DNA from: an uncultured bacterium | Lineage (GTDB): Bacteria > Bacteroidota > Rhodothermia > Rhodothermales > UBA10348 | Assembly (NCBI GenBank): GCA_943788505.1 | Contig: CALSQR010000002.1 | Span: forward strand, 1-64,000 | Length of the DNA stretch: 64,000 bases | Reading direction: 5' to 3' | In this document: positions 9,628 through 19,807 of the stretch, one piece after another | How positions within the stretch are numbered: position 1 is the first letter of the stretch | How the letters are laid out: each line of letters opens with the position of its first letter | Made by a program: the position numbers and the translations under genes | Notes under the pieces: model-generated | Databases searched by the model: none | Told to the model about the DNA's origin: nothing | The model's input: only the letters and a program-made list of their open reading frames with translations

Positions 9628-9905
9628 TCTGGAAATAGCTGCTGGGGACGGTTCTGGACTGCGTAAGGAATAAGGCCCTTAGTCTAACCAATATAGGGTA
9701 GCCCCGCCAGCTTGGTCAGACAAACTGAAAGTGACGTACACAGGAAGATTTGCAGAGAATTGTAGGATGACGAGTTTTGACGTGAAAGAGATGTTTCTTT
9801 CCACCTCATCTTCACTTGCCCAGCGTTAGCCTATCGTGCTATATTTGCGACTCGCTGAAAACATCGGTCCTCGCCTAGCGTTGATACAACTGTTTCAAGC
9901 GAAAC

Positions 9906-9980
<75 letters not shown>

Positions 9981-9983
9981 TAG

Positions 9984-10015
9984 AAACCCTCGTAGGCTTT
10001 TGCCTGCGAGGGTTT
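9984..10015 (+). terminator. Terminator of tRNA-Arg
   Basis: The arms AGAAACCCTCGTAGGC and GCCTGCGAGGGTTTTCT pair with one T-G wobble around a T4 loop and are followed by ATTTT. It begins five bases after the tRNA. Confidence 0.75.
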
Positions 10016-10334
10016 TCTATTTTGGGGCCGTGAGGGTCGAACTCACGAAATAAGGGAGTTTGAGACGAGGCCGCCAACAGGCGGCCGACTAATGAGGGCC
10101 AACGGCCCGAATAATCGAACCCGGGCACATTCAAGAGGGCGTCACTTTTTAACCCAATAACTCTACTGTCGATCGCCCCAAAACTTGGGGAAGCTTACTC
10201 TGCGACCCAAAATCGCATTTTCTAGAACTCCCATCCCGTAGTGATCGGTCCTACCAGAAAACCGTACAATTCACTATTGGCGTGTACAAATATTTTCGTC
10301 AGGTTCTATCATCTTTCACAAACCTGAGAGCAAA
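10016..10334. other. Intergenic region with a small hairpin and a tRNA 3'-end echo
   Basis: About 320 bases without a gene. GGCCGCC and GGCGGCC (10069-10086) form a hairpin around AACA. At 10115-10128 the sequence TCGAACCCGGGCAC resembles the 3' end of the tRNA-Arg gene; CCCGGGCAC is identical to 9970-9978. The open frame antisense to this area is an artefact of tRNA-like sequence. The rest should hold the promoter of the next lipoprotein gene. Confidence 0.5.
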
Positions 10335-10922
10335 ATGAAGTTTATTTCTTTCCTACTTGCACTGTTTCTAATCGGGTGCTCGACACCAACCAGCCCGTTT
10401 GATTCTATATCATCCATGGATTCGGCTTTCAAGGGCAAACCTGATCACGCCAAAGGCCCTCCAACTGGCATCGGCCCTCCCCCACATGTTATTCTTCCTG
10501 AGGGAGCCCAAGTCCCCAACTTTGAGGAGAGTGTCACATTCACCTCGGTAATGACAGATCAGACCACAGGTGACAAAAATGGGGAAACAACTTTGGTTTT
10601 ATACCCGGGCTCAATGACCATGGATGTTTTAATTACATCCACCAACCTAGACTACCAGGAGATTACAGCACAAGTATTTTTCCGATGGAAAAGTGACTTT
10701 GTGTCAGATGGGAAAAAGGACCAGGTTGTAGTCGAAACCGGTCTCCCAGAACTCAGCAATGGAACTCTCACATACGAAACAACGATTGTCCTTCCGGGCA
10801 TTTTACAAGATGTCATTGATGCTGGAGGTGACTATTCAATCGAGTCTTTTGTAAGACTCTACAAGTATACGCCATCAGCCCACATCATTTCACTGTCAGA
10901 CCACTTCGCGCTGCCTCTTTAA
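10335..10922 (+). CDS. Small lipoprotein of unknown function
   Basis: 195 residues beginning with a short lipoprotein signal and lipobox LIGC (Cys at residue 15), followed by a Ser/Pro/Gly-rich linker ('GPPTGIGPPPH'). The body is predicted to be mostly beta strand ('ESVTFTSVM', 'TMDVLITSTNLDYQEI', 'GTLTYETTIVL') and could be an immunoglobulin-like sandwich. No family was recognised. It stands alone between a tRNA and a strong terminator, with base composition more AT-rich than its neighbours, consistent with an accessory gene. Confidence 0.8.
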   Translation: MKFISFLLALFLIGCSTPTSPFDSISSMDSAFKGKPDHAKGPPTGIGPPPHVILPEGAQVPNFEESVTFTSVMTDQTTGDKNGETTLVLYPGSMTMDVLITSTNLDYQEITAQVFFRWKSDFVSDGKKDQVVVETGLPELSNGTLTYETTIVLPGILQDVIDAGGDYSIESFVRLYKYTPSAHIISLSDHFALPL

Positions 10923-10940
10923 TAGGCTGCTCATAGCGTA

Positions 10941-10974
10941 AAGAGGGGGTAGGCACCAATGTCTACCCCCTCTT
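10941..10974 (+). terminator. Terminator of the lipoprotein gene
   Basis: AAGAGGGGGTAG and CTACCCCCTCTT form a perfect 12-bp stem with a 10-nt loop, followed by TATAAA, 18 bases after the TAA stop. Confidence 0.8.
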
Positions 10975-11403
10975 TATAAAGACATTAGCCACATTACTTC
11001 CAGTTCACCTAGATACGTCCTCAGGCATCATGGAGCGCCATCGCTTCCCCCAGCTAAGTTGCTCGGTCCTGAGGCATGGTGGCACGACCTTGGCTTCTGA
11101 AGACGACAAGAATCCACTTGCAGAAGACAACATGAGGTGGTCGGAATGCTTTGTCAGTATTAAATAACGGTGATCAAGCAAAAATGACCTACAAGAAGAA
11201 CGTTCAATGGAAAGAACACTGAGAGCCTAAAGCCAAAACGCCACTGTCTATATTGTTCTGACATCTCGAAGGCCCTAAACAACGGCAATGCTTGCTGCGA
11301 AGTAGGAGAGTGTTCGCGGACGCAATCATAACCTCCTCTCCCGAGCGTACTCTTAATTGACATCGAAGTCGCTTACTCGACTTCCGGCTGAAAAACGACT
11401 TTT
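10975..11403. other. Long intergenic region, no gene recognised
   Basis: About 430 bases. A minus-strand open frame at 11160-11363 shows no recognisable protein features and is dismissed. No tRNA-like fold or repeat was seen. It separates the lipoprotein gene from the DUF1456 gene and presumably holds the latter's promoter. Confidence 0.4.
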
Positions 11404-11868
11404 ATGACCACCAACGACGTAATGCGCCGAGTCCGCTTCATTTTTGATTTGAATGATGCGAAGATGATCGAACTGTTTTCTCATGTGGGACATACAGTTA
11501 CCCGCGCCCAGATTAGCGACTGGCTCAAGAAAGACGACGATCCTGCCTACGTCGAATGCACGGACACAGAACTCGCCATGTTCTTGAACGGCTTCATCGT
11601 GGAGAAACGCGGTCGCAAAGATGGTCCCCAGCCCGAACCAGAAACCGAGCTGTCCAACAACGTCATCTTCTTGAAGCTTAAGATTGCTCTCAACATGCAG
11701 GCAGAAGATGTCCTCGAAACGCTGAGGCGTGCGGACTTCTGGCTCAGCAAGCACGAACTCAGCGCCTTCTTCAGAAAGCCCGGCCACAAGCACTTCCGGG
11801 AGTGCAAAGACCAGGTGCTACGCAACTTCCTGAACGGACTCAAAGATCAGTACCGCGGCGAAGCGTAG
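11404..11868 (+). CDS. DUF1456 family protein (YehS-like)
   Basis: 154 residues containing two copies of the DUF1456 repeat. The first is 'MTTNDVMRRVRFIFDLNDAKMIELF', with 'ISDWLKKDDDPAYVECTDTELAMFLNGFI'. The second is 'NNVIFLKLKIALNMQAEDVLETL', with 'LSAFFRKPGHKHFRECKDQVLRNFLNGL'. Length matches E. coli YehS (about 156). The family is cytoplasmic, widely distributed and of unknown biochemical role. The ATG follows an AT-rich leader without a clear Shine-Dalgarno sequence. Confidence 0.93.
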   Translation: MTTNDVMRRVRFIFDLNDAKMIELFSHVGHTVTRAQISDWLKKDDDPAYVECTDTELAMFLNGFIVEKRGRKDGPQPEPETELSNNVIFLKLKIALNMQAEDVLETLRRADFWLSKHELSAFFRKPGHKHFRECKDQVLRNFLNGLKDQYRGEA

Positions 11869-11984
11869 ATAATCTAAAGGCAGCATTGTCGCATTGACTG
11901 TCAATCATTGCGATGGTGGATGGAAGACGTAGTTTCTTCTGGCAAGGCATGAGAGCTTAAAAACGGGAGTGTAGCTCCTTTCCC

Positions 11985-12425
11985 ATGAAAACCTGCGACC
12001 AATGCGGTAACCCGGTCCCGGCCGAGGCCTACCTCTGCCCCTTCTGCGGAGGTCACGAGCTGGAAGTACCTTCTGGAGCGCTCGTCGTTAGCCGGCTCGA
12101 CCTGGGACACACGGGACTCACAATGGCCGAAGCACGCGAACGGCTAAGCGATGCCATCAATGTGGCCTCCTACAAGGGCGAGGATGTCCTTATCGTCGTG
12201 CACGGATACGGCTCAAGCGGAACTGGAGGTCACATCCGGTCCATGGTCCGCGCCGAAGCCACCCGTGCCCTGAACGCAGGTCACTTGAGCGGCTGGATTG
12301 CCGGCGAAGACCTAGGGGGACGCTCGCATCACACACGAAACTTGGCCCGCCGCCTCCCAGCCCTGGCTAGCCTCGCTGTATGGCAGCGCGAGAACCCGGG
12401 CATTACGCTCCTTGTGGTGCGCTAA
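11985..12425 (+). CDS. Zinc-ribbon plus Smr-domain protein
   Basis: 146 residues. The N terminus has a zinc ribbon, CDQC at residues 4-7 and CPFC at 18-21. Residues about 37-120 match the small MutS-related (Smr) domain: 'RLDLGHTGLTMAEARERL', where canonical LDLHG is changed to LDLGH, and the glycine-rich 'VIVHGYGSSGTGGHIRSMV' loop. Smr domains are nicking endonucleases or nucleic-acid binders in repair, recombination or RNA quality control. The fusion with an N-terminal zinc ribbon is uncommon but simple. The DXH motif is not standard, so catalysis is unsure. The final residues 'GITLLVVR' close the fold, so the protein is not truncated. Confidence 0.8.
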   Translation: MKTCDQCGNPVPAEAYLCPFCGGHELEVPSGALVVSRLDLGHTGLTMAEARERLSDAINVASYKGEDVLIVVHGYGSSGTGGHIRSMVRAEATRALNAGHLSGWIAGEDLGGRSHHTRNLARRLPALASLAVWQRENPGITLLVVR

Positions 12426-12695
12426 AGATGCAGGCCCGACTGCGCTTTCTGATCTTTAGCGAAGCATAGATTCCCCATTCCTCGCTCCCCACTACTTGAG
12501 TTTTCTGTCCAGCGTCCACAACTGCCCTCCCGCCAACAGCCGTGCAGACGCGAGCAAGTGCATATCCACCCGGCCGAGACCGCTGCCAAACCACCTGCGC
12601 GCTTCAACCATAGTTTTTCTACACATATAGATTATCTATGCAACTTTGCTTAAATACGTGCCGTACGACCGCGAAACGTCACTTGGCAAAGGACC

Positions 12696-13046
12696 ATGTC
12701 TACAAAATCTCTCACAGGCGCGTCCATCGCGGCGGTCATCCTATCCATCCTCAGTAATGGGGACAGCTACGGCTACGACATCATCAACCAGGTACGTGAA
12801 CGCTCGGGCGATGAAATCGAATGGAAAGCCGGCTCCCTCTACCCCGTCATGCATCGCATGCAAACCAATGGATGGATAGAGGACTATTGGCACGAGCCAA
12901 AAGGAGAAAGACGACGTCGGTACTACCGCATCACACCGAAAGGCGTTAAAGCCCTCGAAAAGGAACGTAAACAATGGATGACTACCCATCGACTGCTTCT
13001 CAGCCTTTGGACTGAGGCTGGCTTTTCACCAGAGGTGGCTCAATGA
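12696..13046 (+). CDS. PadR-family transcriptional regulator
   Basis: 116 residues with the PadR winged-helix pattern: 'AAVILSILSNGDSYGYDIINQV', 'AGSLYPVMHRMQTNGWIEDYW', then the wing 'ERRRRYYRITPKGVKAL' and a C-terminal dimerisation helix. Its stop overlaps the start of the following permease by 4 bases (ATGA), so the two are translationally coupled. PadR next to an orphan MacB/FtsX-type permease is a recurring arrangement in Acidobacteriota and Rhodothermota; the regulator probably represses its own operon (inference). Confidence 0.92.
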   Translation: MSTKSLTGASIAAVILSILSNGDSYGYDIINQVRERSGDEIEWKAGSLYPVMHRMQTNGWIEDYWHEPKGERRRRYYRITPKGVKALEKERKQWMTTHRLLLSLWTEAGFSPEVAQ

Positions 13047-15685
13047 GAAGCCAAGAGAAATGGTCGTTCGACATCGACCGAGCCATGGATACATGGCGGC
13101 AATTCATGTCCAGCAATCCTGCCATCAGACCTGCGGACCTCGAAGAGCTTGAAATTCATCTTCGCGATGAATGGGAGTCACTCATCTCCCGTGGAATGGA
13201 ACCCGAAAAAGCATTCGACGAAGCCCGGCGCGACTTGGGCGATTTCTCTGAATTAAGCACATCTTTTGAAGAAGTCCATTTCGAAAAAGTCTTCAGGAAA
13301 GGGCAAGCGCGCTCTGAGACGCATGTCATCAAGACAGTTTTGGCCAATTATATCAAAACTGCCTGGCGCAGTCTTATCAGGCAGAAGGGATTCTCAACCA
13401 TCAATATTCTCGGGCTCGGACTTGCTCTCGCCGCAGCGTTTGTGATAAGCATGTTCATTCGTCACAGCCTGAGTTACGATCAGTATCTCGAACGTGCAGA
13501 CGAAACCTATCGGATTGTGCTCGACCGTGACTTTCCTGGAGAGAACTCCAACCAGTCATTTGTCACCGTTGGGCTCGCTGAGTTGATTCGCGCTGAATGG
13601 CCTGGTGCGGAAGTCGTCACGCAGATGTACGGGCGCTAGGACGGCGAAGTGCTCATCACGGTTGATGAGGTCCACTTTCAAATGACAGGAGTTCTCAGGG
13701 TCGATGAATACTTCTCGGACGTCTTCCCTTTCTCTTATCTCGATGGGAACGGGCCTGCTTCGCTGGATCGGCCCAACTCCATGCTGCTCACTGAGTCGAC
13801 AGCTCTGCTTCTCTTCGGAACGGAGGACGCCGTAGGAAAAACTATCCGGTTGGACGCCATCACCGACTACACCGTCACGGCCGTTGTCGAAGACCCTCCC
13901 ACGAACACCCATCTACCCTTTCGTGTTCTTGTACGAGGGTTTGTCGAACCTTCCCAGCTTTCCTGGAATTCCATCGGCAGTTTTGTTTATGTGTTGCTTC
14001 CCGATCCAGGGAAGGCATCTGAATTATCAGACTACCTCACTGATCGTTTCGAGAGGGAAAATCCCGGCGCCAATGGGTCATTCTCGCTTCAGCCCGTGAG
14101 AGACATCCACTTGAGCTCTGGTGTGATGGATGACTATGCGCAGCAGAGTGACTCCCGATACCTCCATATTTTCGCCTCCATCGGCCTGTTGATACTCATC
14201 ATCGCCTGCATCAATTATGTCAACATGGCGACAGCGAGAGCCGATAAGCGGGTAAGAGAAATTGGTGTCCGAAAGGTGATTGGTGCGAGTAATGTGCAAC
14301 TTAAAGTGCAGTTCCTGCTCGAATCGCTCTTAACTACGCTTCTATCCGTCCCGATCGCGTTGCTCCTGACCTCAATTGCGCTCCCACACATTAGCAATCT
14401 GCTCGGCGAATCGCTTGAGATGTCCCAACTGTTTGACCCAATGATGTGGTTGGTAGTGTCGACCCTCATTATCCTCGTCTCACAAGCAGCTGGATTCTAT
14501 CCAGCCACGCTTATGGCACGGAAAAGGCCCGTAGAGGTCTTTGCTGGCAGCCGGTCATTTGGCCACACAAAAATCACGTTGAGGCAACTTCTTGTGAGTA
14601 TTCAGGTGTCCATCGCCTTTGCCCTGATCGCCCTCACCTTGCTGATTTCAGGTCAGTTGGAATTCATCCAGACGAATCGCCTCGGGTTCGACACCGATGC
14701 AATCGTGACACTTTCTCCACAAGGTTGGTCACAAGAGCAGTTTGCTGCATTCCAATCTGAGATCACATCGTATTCTGCCATTCATTCTGCTGCCACCGGA
14801 CTACCGCTGGGGTTGGGATGGATGTATTTCTCTTGGTCTCACACGCAGCCAGAAGATGGCTCCACGGTGGAATTTGCCTCGGTGCCTGCTGGCATCGGAT
14901 TTGTCGAAACGATGGGTCTCGAACTGATTGAGGGGCGGACATTTACGGAAATCGACCTCAACGCTGACACACCGCCCCTCATCGTCACCAGCGCATATGC
15001 AGACGTCTTGGGCAATGGTACTTCTGTTGTGGGTAGTGAAATGCCATCTGGCAATGGTGGCCGTATTGTCGGTGTGGTGAAGGACTTCAGAAACGACTCC
15101 TTCAAAAGCAACAACAAGATTACGGTGTTGCGCTTGACCCCGGACATGACGCGCAACGCGGTAGTCCGACTGGCCGGTGGTCAACTATCCGAGGGATTGA
15201 CCATCATGGAGTCGGCCTGGACGAAAGTTTCTCCGGATCGTCCCATCAATTACCAGTTCCTGGATGACCGGATTCAGGCTCAGTATGAGGCTGAGGTCAA
15301 ATTCGGATCCATTTTCAACGTCTTTTCCGGGCTGAGCATCATCATCGCATCTCTCGGCCTGTTTGGACTTGCCGCGCTCACCGCACGCCAACGAGACAAG
15401 GAAATCGCGATCCGTAAATCCCAAGGCGCTTCGGAGATGAACATTCTAGCCCTCCTGATGAAAGACCTTTCGGTCACTTTCATTGCTGGAATCGCCGTGT
15501 CTACCCCATTGGTTTGGATCTACGGCAACAAGTGGCTGGCAGAATTCAACGAGCATGTACTGCTTGATGTATCTATCCTGTTGCAATCAGCTGTGATATG
15601 CCTAGCGTTTGTCGCCTTAGCCGTTGTCCTGCAGAGCCTTAAAGCGGCACGTGCAAACCCCGTTGTTGCCCTTTCGTGGGAGTAA
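13043..15685 (+). pseudogene. Orphan MacB/FtsX-type ABC permease interrupted by an in-frame TAG
   Basis: A continuous frame of 880 codons except for TAG at 13637-13639 (codon 199), between '...TQMYGR' and 'DGEVLI...'. Residues 1-100 are the soluble alpha-helical prefix found with PadR-linked permeases ('RPADLEELEIHLRDEWESLISRGM'). Then comes TM1 ('FSTINILGLGLALAAAFVISMFI'), the MacB periplasmic core domain (about 150-360), TMs about 370-480 with 'RVREIGVRKVIGASN', and a second FtsX half with core domain and terminal TMs ('RQRDKEIAIRKSQGAS'). No ATPase gene is adjacent, so it belongs to the duplicated orphan permeases. The sequence after the TAG is fully conserved in character, so the stop is recent, an error or read through. 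Confidence 0.8.
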
Positions 15686-15703
15686 TCTTCGATGATCTTC
15701 ACG

Positions 15704-17713
15704 TCACCGCTCCACCACTCGCATCACCCCGCGCATCGTAAACGAGTGCCCCGGAAAGCTGCAGACGTACTGGTATTCGCCTGGCTCGGTTGAGACGGTA
15801 AAGTAGATCGCCTCTATGAAGTCCGGTTCGAGTAGTACGGTGTGGAAGAGCACTTCGTCCATCTCCGGGATATAGCTCTGGTTCGGCCCAGCAAGACCCA
15901 ATGCAATCGCCTGCTCACCCACCTTGTCCGCAGCGCCTGGTTCGACAATCAGCAAGTTGTGCATCATGTCATCGTCGTTGTTAAAGACCAGTTTGAGCTT
16001 GCTCCCAGCTTGCACATCAAACGCCGGCAGATCAAACTGCAAACCGGGCTGCGTGCTAATCGTGATCGTCGCATCGGGCCCGTCCGTCCAAGACGCTGGC
16101 ATTTCCGTCATGCGCTTGGGCTGAGAGACAGCTGCCTCCGTTTCTGCTCGCTCCGCTGTAGGCTTGGCTGGCTTTGCAGGCGCCGCGACGGTCATCTTGG
16201 GCCCATCAGGAATCTCATTCAGCGTATAGTACGCCACGTCATGCAGCAGCGGGTCGCCTTCCTCTGAGCGCATACTCGTCAACTTAAATTCGTGGATGTA
16301 GCCTTTGCGCAACCCATCGACCGCAATGCGCGCGCTCAAGCCATCCTCCGCAATCTCAACGCCGCGAACAGGCGCTGTTTCCTGATTGGTGATCGGGCTG
16401 CCGTACGTGCTGTGATACATATACGTGAAGCCTTCCACGTGATACGAAGCGGGGTCAGTGGCAATCGCTTTATCAACCGGCTTGGTGAATGTGAGCTCAA
16501 ATCCATCGGGGCGCGCTTCGACCGACTTCACTTCAAAAGGCATCAAGCCGGTCCATTCCAGGCGCTGCAATCCATACGGCGCGGGGCCTGTCGACCCCCA
16601 TCCACGGCTCGTCATACCGACAAACATCGATGAATCCTTACCCCAAACCATGCGCAATACGCCAGAGGAGAACCCCTCTCGGAAAGGAAATGCTGCGCCT
16701 TGATAGACGCCGTTGACCTTCTCGAGGAAGACCCGCATCACGCGGCTCTGCCCTTGATCACCAACGAAGAGTTGCCCTTCGAACGGACCAAAACCACCCT
16801 TCGTGGTATCGGCCAGGATATCCGATGTCGACACACCCATCAGCGTATGAGGTAACCAGACGGCTGGCATTTTGAGCTCCGGCACCTGTGGCGCGATTTC
16901 CACCATCGGCTGACCTGTATCGGGCACATCTTCCGGTTTCAAGGATAGCGGCGATCCCGGTAAGTCCGTCCAGCGCAATCCCGCCGGGTTGCCGACAAAG
17001 TCGCCCTTTTCGACATGGGTGATGTACCCCGAGCCGATCCAGTCCCCTTGGTTTTCGCCGTAAAACACATCGCCTTCCATGTTAAACCCAAAGCCTGCTG
17101 GAGAGCGCATGCCCGTTGCAATCGGCGTCATTTCGCCGTCAGGCGTGATCTCGAGCATCCATCCCCTCCATTTTGAGAGGCTGGCGCCATACCCGACCCA
17201 GGCCAAGTTGAGCGTCACGATCATCGTTCCGTCCGGTTTGATCAGCGGACCATAGGAGTATTCGTGATAGTTGCCTTCGAGCGGCCAACTATACACCGTC
17301 TCATACGTGTCGGCCTGCCCATCGCCATCAATGTCTTTGAGTCGCGTCAGCTCGCCGCGCTGGGACGTGTAGATCATGCCGTCGCGGTAGGCCAGGCCCA
17401 AAGCTTCGTGCATGCCGTGCGCGAAGCGCTTGAACTCAGGCCGTGCGGGGCCGATCATAGAAGGGTTTTTGACCAACCACACTTCGCCGCGGCGGGTAGA
17501 GACAGCTAACTGCCCGTCCGGCAGCACATCCATCCCTCCCACTTCGAGGACCACTCCTTCTGGAATCGGCAGTGTTACGATTTTGTAGTAGTCTGCTTCT
17601 GTGGTCGATACCTGTGCTTGGACGGAACCGACAGAGAAAAGCGCTGCGAAGACGACTAGGGATGCGATGAACGAACGAGTCATGCGGGGTGTCAAAGTAG
17701 TAGTGGTATTCAT
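15704..17713 (-). CDS. Secreted dehydrogenase-like beta-propeller fused to an azurin-like copper domain
   Basis: 669 residues. Signal peptide 1-34; a six-bladed propeller of the PQQ-dependent glucose/sorbosone dehydrogenase (GSDH-like) class (about 45-390; 'GGMDVLPDGQLAVSTRRGEVWLV', 'EALGLAYRDGMIYTSQRGELTRL'); an Ig-like segment (about 395-500); a Pro/Ala linker; and a C-terminal cupredoxin (about 545-669). The type 1 copper ligands are visible: His in 'DDMMHNLLI', Cys and His in 'YVCSFPGH', and Met in 'TMRGVM'. The fusion suggests electrons from a periplasmic oxidation pass to copper and on to the respiratory chain. It lies 4 bases downstream of the DUF1080/PA14 gene in the same operon, so both likely act on one carbohydrate substrate. 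Confidence 0.85.
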   Translation of the reverse strand: MNTTTTLTPRMTRSFIASLVVFAALFSVGSVQAQVSTTEADYYKIVTLPIPEGVVLEVGGMDVLPDGQLAVSTRRGEVWLVKNPSMIGPARPEFKRFAHGMHEALGLAYRDGMIYTSQRGELTRLKDIDGDGQADTYETVYSWPLEGNYHEYSYGPLIKPDGTMIVTLNLAWVGYGASLSKWRGWMLEITPDGEMTPIATGMRSPAGFGFNMEGDVFYGENQGDWIGSGYITHVEKGDFVGNPAGLRWTDLPGSPLSLKPEDVPDTGQPMVEIAPQVPELKMPAVWLPHTLMGVSTSDILADTTKGGFGPFEGQLFVGDQGQSRVMRVFLEKVNGVYQGAAFPFREGFSSGVLRMVWGKDSSMFVGMTSRGWGSTGPAPYGLQRLEWTGLMPFEVKSVEARPDGFELTFTKPVDKAIATDPASYHVEGFTYMYHSTYGSPITNQETAPVRGVEIAEDGLSARIAVDGLRKGYIHEFKLTSMRSEEGDPLLHDVAYYTLNEIPDGPKMTVAAPAKPAKPTAERAETEAAVSQPKRMTEMPASWTDGPDATITISTQPGLQFDLPAFDVQAGSKLKLVFNNDDDMMHNLLIVEPGAADKVGEQAIALGLAGPNQSYIPEMDEVLFHTVLLEPDFIEAIYFTVSTEPGEYQYVCSFPGHSFTMRGVMRVVER

Positions 17714-17717
17714 GGCA

Positions 17718-19643
17718 TCACCAGATCAAAGCGTAGCGGACAGCCTGAGGGCCATCTGCAAGGGAAACAGGAATGAGCAATTCTTCGCCGCTCGCAGTGT
17801 CGCGAAGCATTGCCTCTCCTCCCCCAGAGTCCATTATCTCCAGGTAATAGGTCTTTCCGTCTATGTCATAGCTGCCATTATTCGCCAATCGAATAGACGA
17901 ACCCGTGGCGATACGCACCCAAACCGTACTTGAGTTATCTCCTGAGAGCGTGATTTCTCGCACTAGGCGCAAACCGTCGTTCCAAGGACTAATACGATCT
18001 GACACAACGATATCGTCCAGTTCATAGTGGAAGGAAGGATGTCTATTTTCGCCCAGATCATATCCCTTGAACGCGTAGGCTGATCTCACGCTGTCGGGCC
18101 ATGCTGCATTCGCATCAGAAAGCAATGCCACTGTGGGTGCGCCTGAAAATGTGAGGACAGCACCGCGTGGCACGGCGAGTTGATCCTGTCCCCTGCTGTG
18201 CCACATATCCGTGGTCTCGATGAATGCACCCTTCCATGCGTGCAGCACAGCGCCCTGCGCTGAATCCATCACATAGTGAACGCCATCAGGATCGCCCACC
18301 GCGATCGTGCGTGTTTTCTTGACGCCATCGTGCCGAACAAACCCTCGAATGATTTCCGGCTGTGACGTCGGCTCGACGAAGATGGCAGGCACATAGCGCG
18401 GCTCGACCAGCGCTCCCGGCGCATTGAGCGATTGCAGCGGACTCCCCCCACCCTCCACATAAAGGGCTATTCTGGGCGCCACCCAAGGGCGATTCTTAAA
18501 CACGGCAAGCGCGAAGGGATAGGTCCCAGCCGATAGCTGAACATCTCCTGCCACCGTGCGCTCTTTCGACGGGTGGACGAGGACCGTCCGACCATCGATT
18601 TTCAGTTCGCCCCCTCCGATGGTTGCATTCATGAAATGCGGATCGCCCGTTACCCAATCGAACATGAGCTGAAACCGATACATACCATCATACGGAATAT
18701 GGATATCGCCCGTGAACTGTATGGCAAACCGGTCCTGGACACCTGCGGCTCGCCAATCAATGCCATCGACAGCCCCTTCTTTGTCTGGAGTAATGGTTGT
18801 CATGTCAGGCATGGCAACCAGACTGTCTTCTACAGACCGAAACCAAACGTTTGACAGCGAAACGGGCTGCGGTTGATACAACTTGTAGCGAATGTTGCGC
18901 AGGGCAACGGGCCCATGATCGCCTTGAATCATAAGCGGCCCCATCGCGACTTCATCCTGGTAAGCTGATGCGCGCGTTGGTCCTGTGAGTTCCACGTTTT
19001 CATGGACGACGACTCCGTTCTGCGTCACCTTGACCATCCGAGCATTCGCCACCTTCCGCCCGTCAGCATCGAACCGAGGGGCTTGAAAGTGAATCTTGAG
19101 AGTCTGCCAGAGTCCCGGCGCCCGACTTACGTTCATGCTGGGTGGGTGCCCTTCATACCCCCGCTCATTTTCAGAGCGCGTTTCATCCCACCGTTGATAG
19201 ATCCCTCCAGCATCGGCAAATGTCGGATTCGTGACACCCCAGCTATCAAATAATTGAATTTCGTATCGGCCCTGTAGGTACACCCCAGAATTTGAGCCCT
19301 TTGGCATCATGAATTCGAGTTCGAGTTCGATATCGCCGTGCTCCCAGTCCGTGAAAAGGTTGTCCCTTGCGCCATCAGCAGGCAGATTGACCAAAACGTC
19401 TTCGCCCGGCGTGGTACTGATTTCGCGCTCTACATTGCGATCTGCCATCGCGTCGCCAACGATGGCCCAGTTCGCCGCCACAGGACGAAATCCATCCAGG
19501 TCAGACAGGGATTGCGACGACATGGGCAGGGACTGCTGAGCGCTTGCAGGTAGGCTGGCTGCCAACAAGAGCAAGGCCAGGAGAGGCACGGCGATGATGC
19601 GGCCACGTAGTCCGGGGAAAGCGTATCGCTTTTTCGATTCCAT
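17718..19643 (-). CDS. Secreted DUF1080 (3-keto-disaccharide hydrolase-like) plus PA14 protein
   Basis: 641 residues. Signal peptide 1-36 ending ASAQ. Residues about 80-260 are a DUF1080 laminin-G-like fold: 'DIELELEFMMPKGSNSGVYLQGRYEIQLFD', 'GGIYQRWDE', 'LWQTLKIHFQAP' and 'GPLMIQGDHGPVALRNIRY'. A PA14 carbohydrate-binding module follows (about 290-400; 'GDIHIPYDGMYRFQL', 'GGELKIDGRTVL'), then a beta-rich C-terminal domain. DUF1080 proteins include 3-ketoglycoside hydrolases acting after sugar 3-dehydrogenation. That fits the neighbouring dehydrogenase-cupredoxin 4 bases downstream: one would oxidise and the other cleave (inference). The first gene of the operon; no clear ribosome site. Confidence 0.85.
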   Translation of the reverse strand: MESKKRYAFPGLRGRIIAVPLLALLLLAASLPASAQQSLPMSSQSLSDLDGFRPVAANWAIVGDAMADRNVEREISTTPGEDVLVNLPADGARDNLFTDWEHGDIELELEFMMPKGSNSGVYLQGRYEIQLFDSWGVTNPTFADAGGIYQRWDETRSENERGYEGHPPSMNVSRAPGLWQTLKIHFQAPRFDADGRKVANARMVKVTQNGVVVHENVELTGPTRASAYQDEVAMGPLMIQGDHGPVALRNIRYKLYQPQPVSLSNVWFRSVEDSLVAMPDMTTITPDKEGAVDGIDWRAAGVQDRFAIQFTGDIHIPYDGMYRFQLMFDWVTGDPHFMNATIGGGELKIDGRTVLVHPSKERTVAGDVQLSAGTYPFALAVFKNRPWVAPRIALYVEGGGSPLQSLNAPGALVEPRYVPAIFVEPTSQPEIIRGFVRHDGVKKTRTIAVGDPDGVHYVMDSAQGAVLHAWKGAFIETTDMWHSRGQDQLAVPRGAVLTFSGAPTVALLSDANAAWPDSVRSAYAFKGYDLGENRHPSFHYELDDIVVSDRISPWNDGLRLVREITLSGDNSSTVWVRIATGSSIRLANNGSYDIDGKTYYLEIMDSGGGEAMLRDTASGEELLIPVSLADGPQAVRYALIW

Positions 19644-19807
19644 GGGAGGTTCTGGGTTCAGCTACTGGATCTTCTGGGGGCGTAGTGTGATCGGGTCGAT
19701 AGACCGCCCCCGATCTAGAGGCATCGACGAATGCCCTGACACCGAACGGAATGTAGTTGAAAGAGGACCTGATTAAAAAGCGGGAGCTGTTTTGACCGGA
19801 CGTACCA

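Noticed and set aside
11160-11363. Minus-strand open frame in the gap before the DUF1456 gene
   Set aside because: No signal peptide, family motif or start context; random-looking composition.
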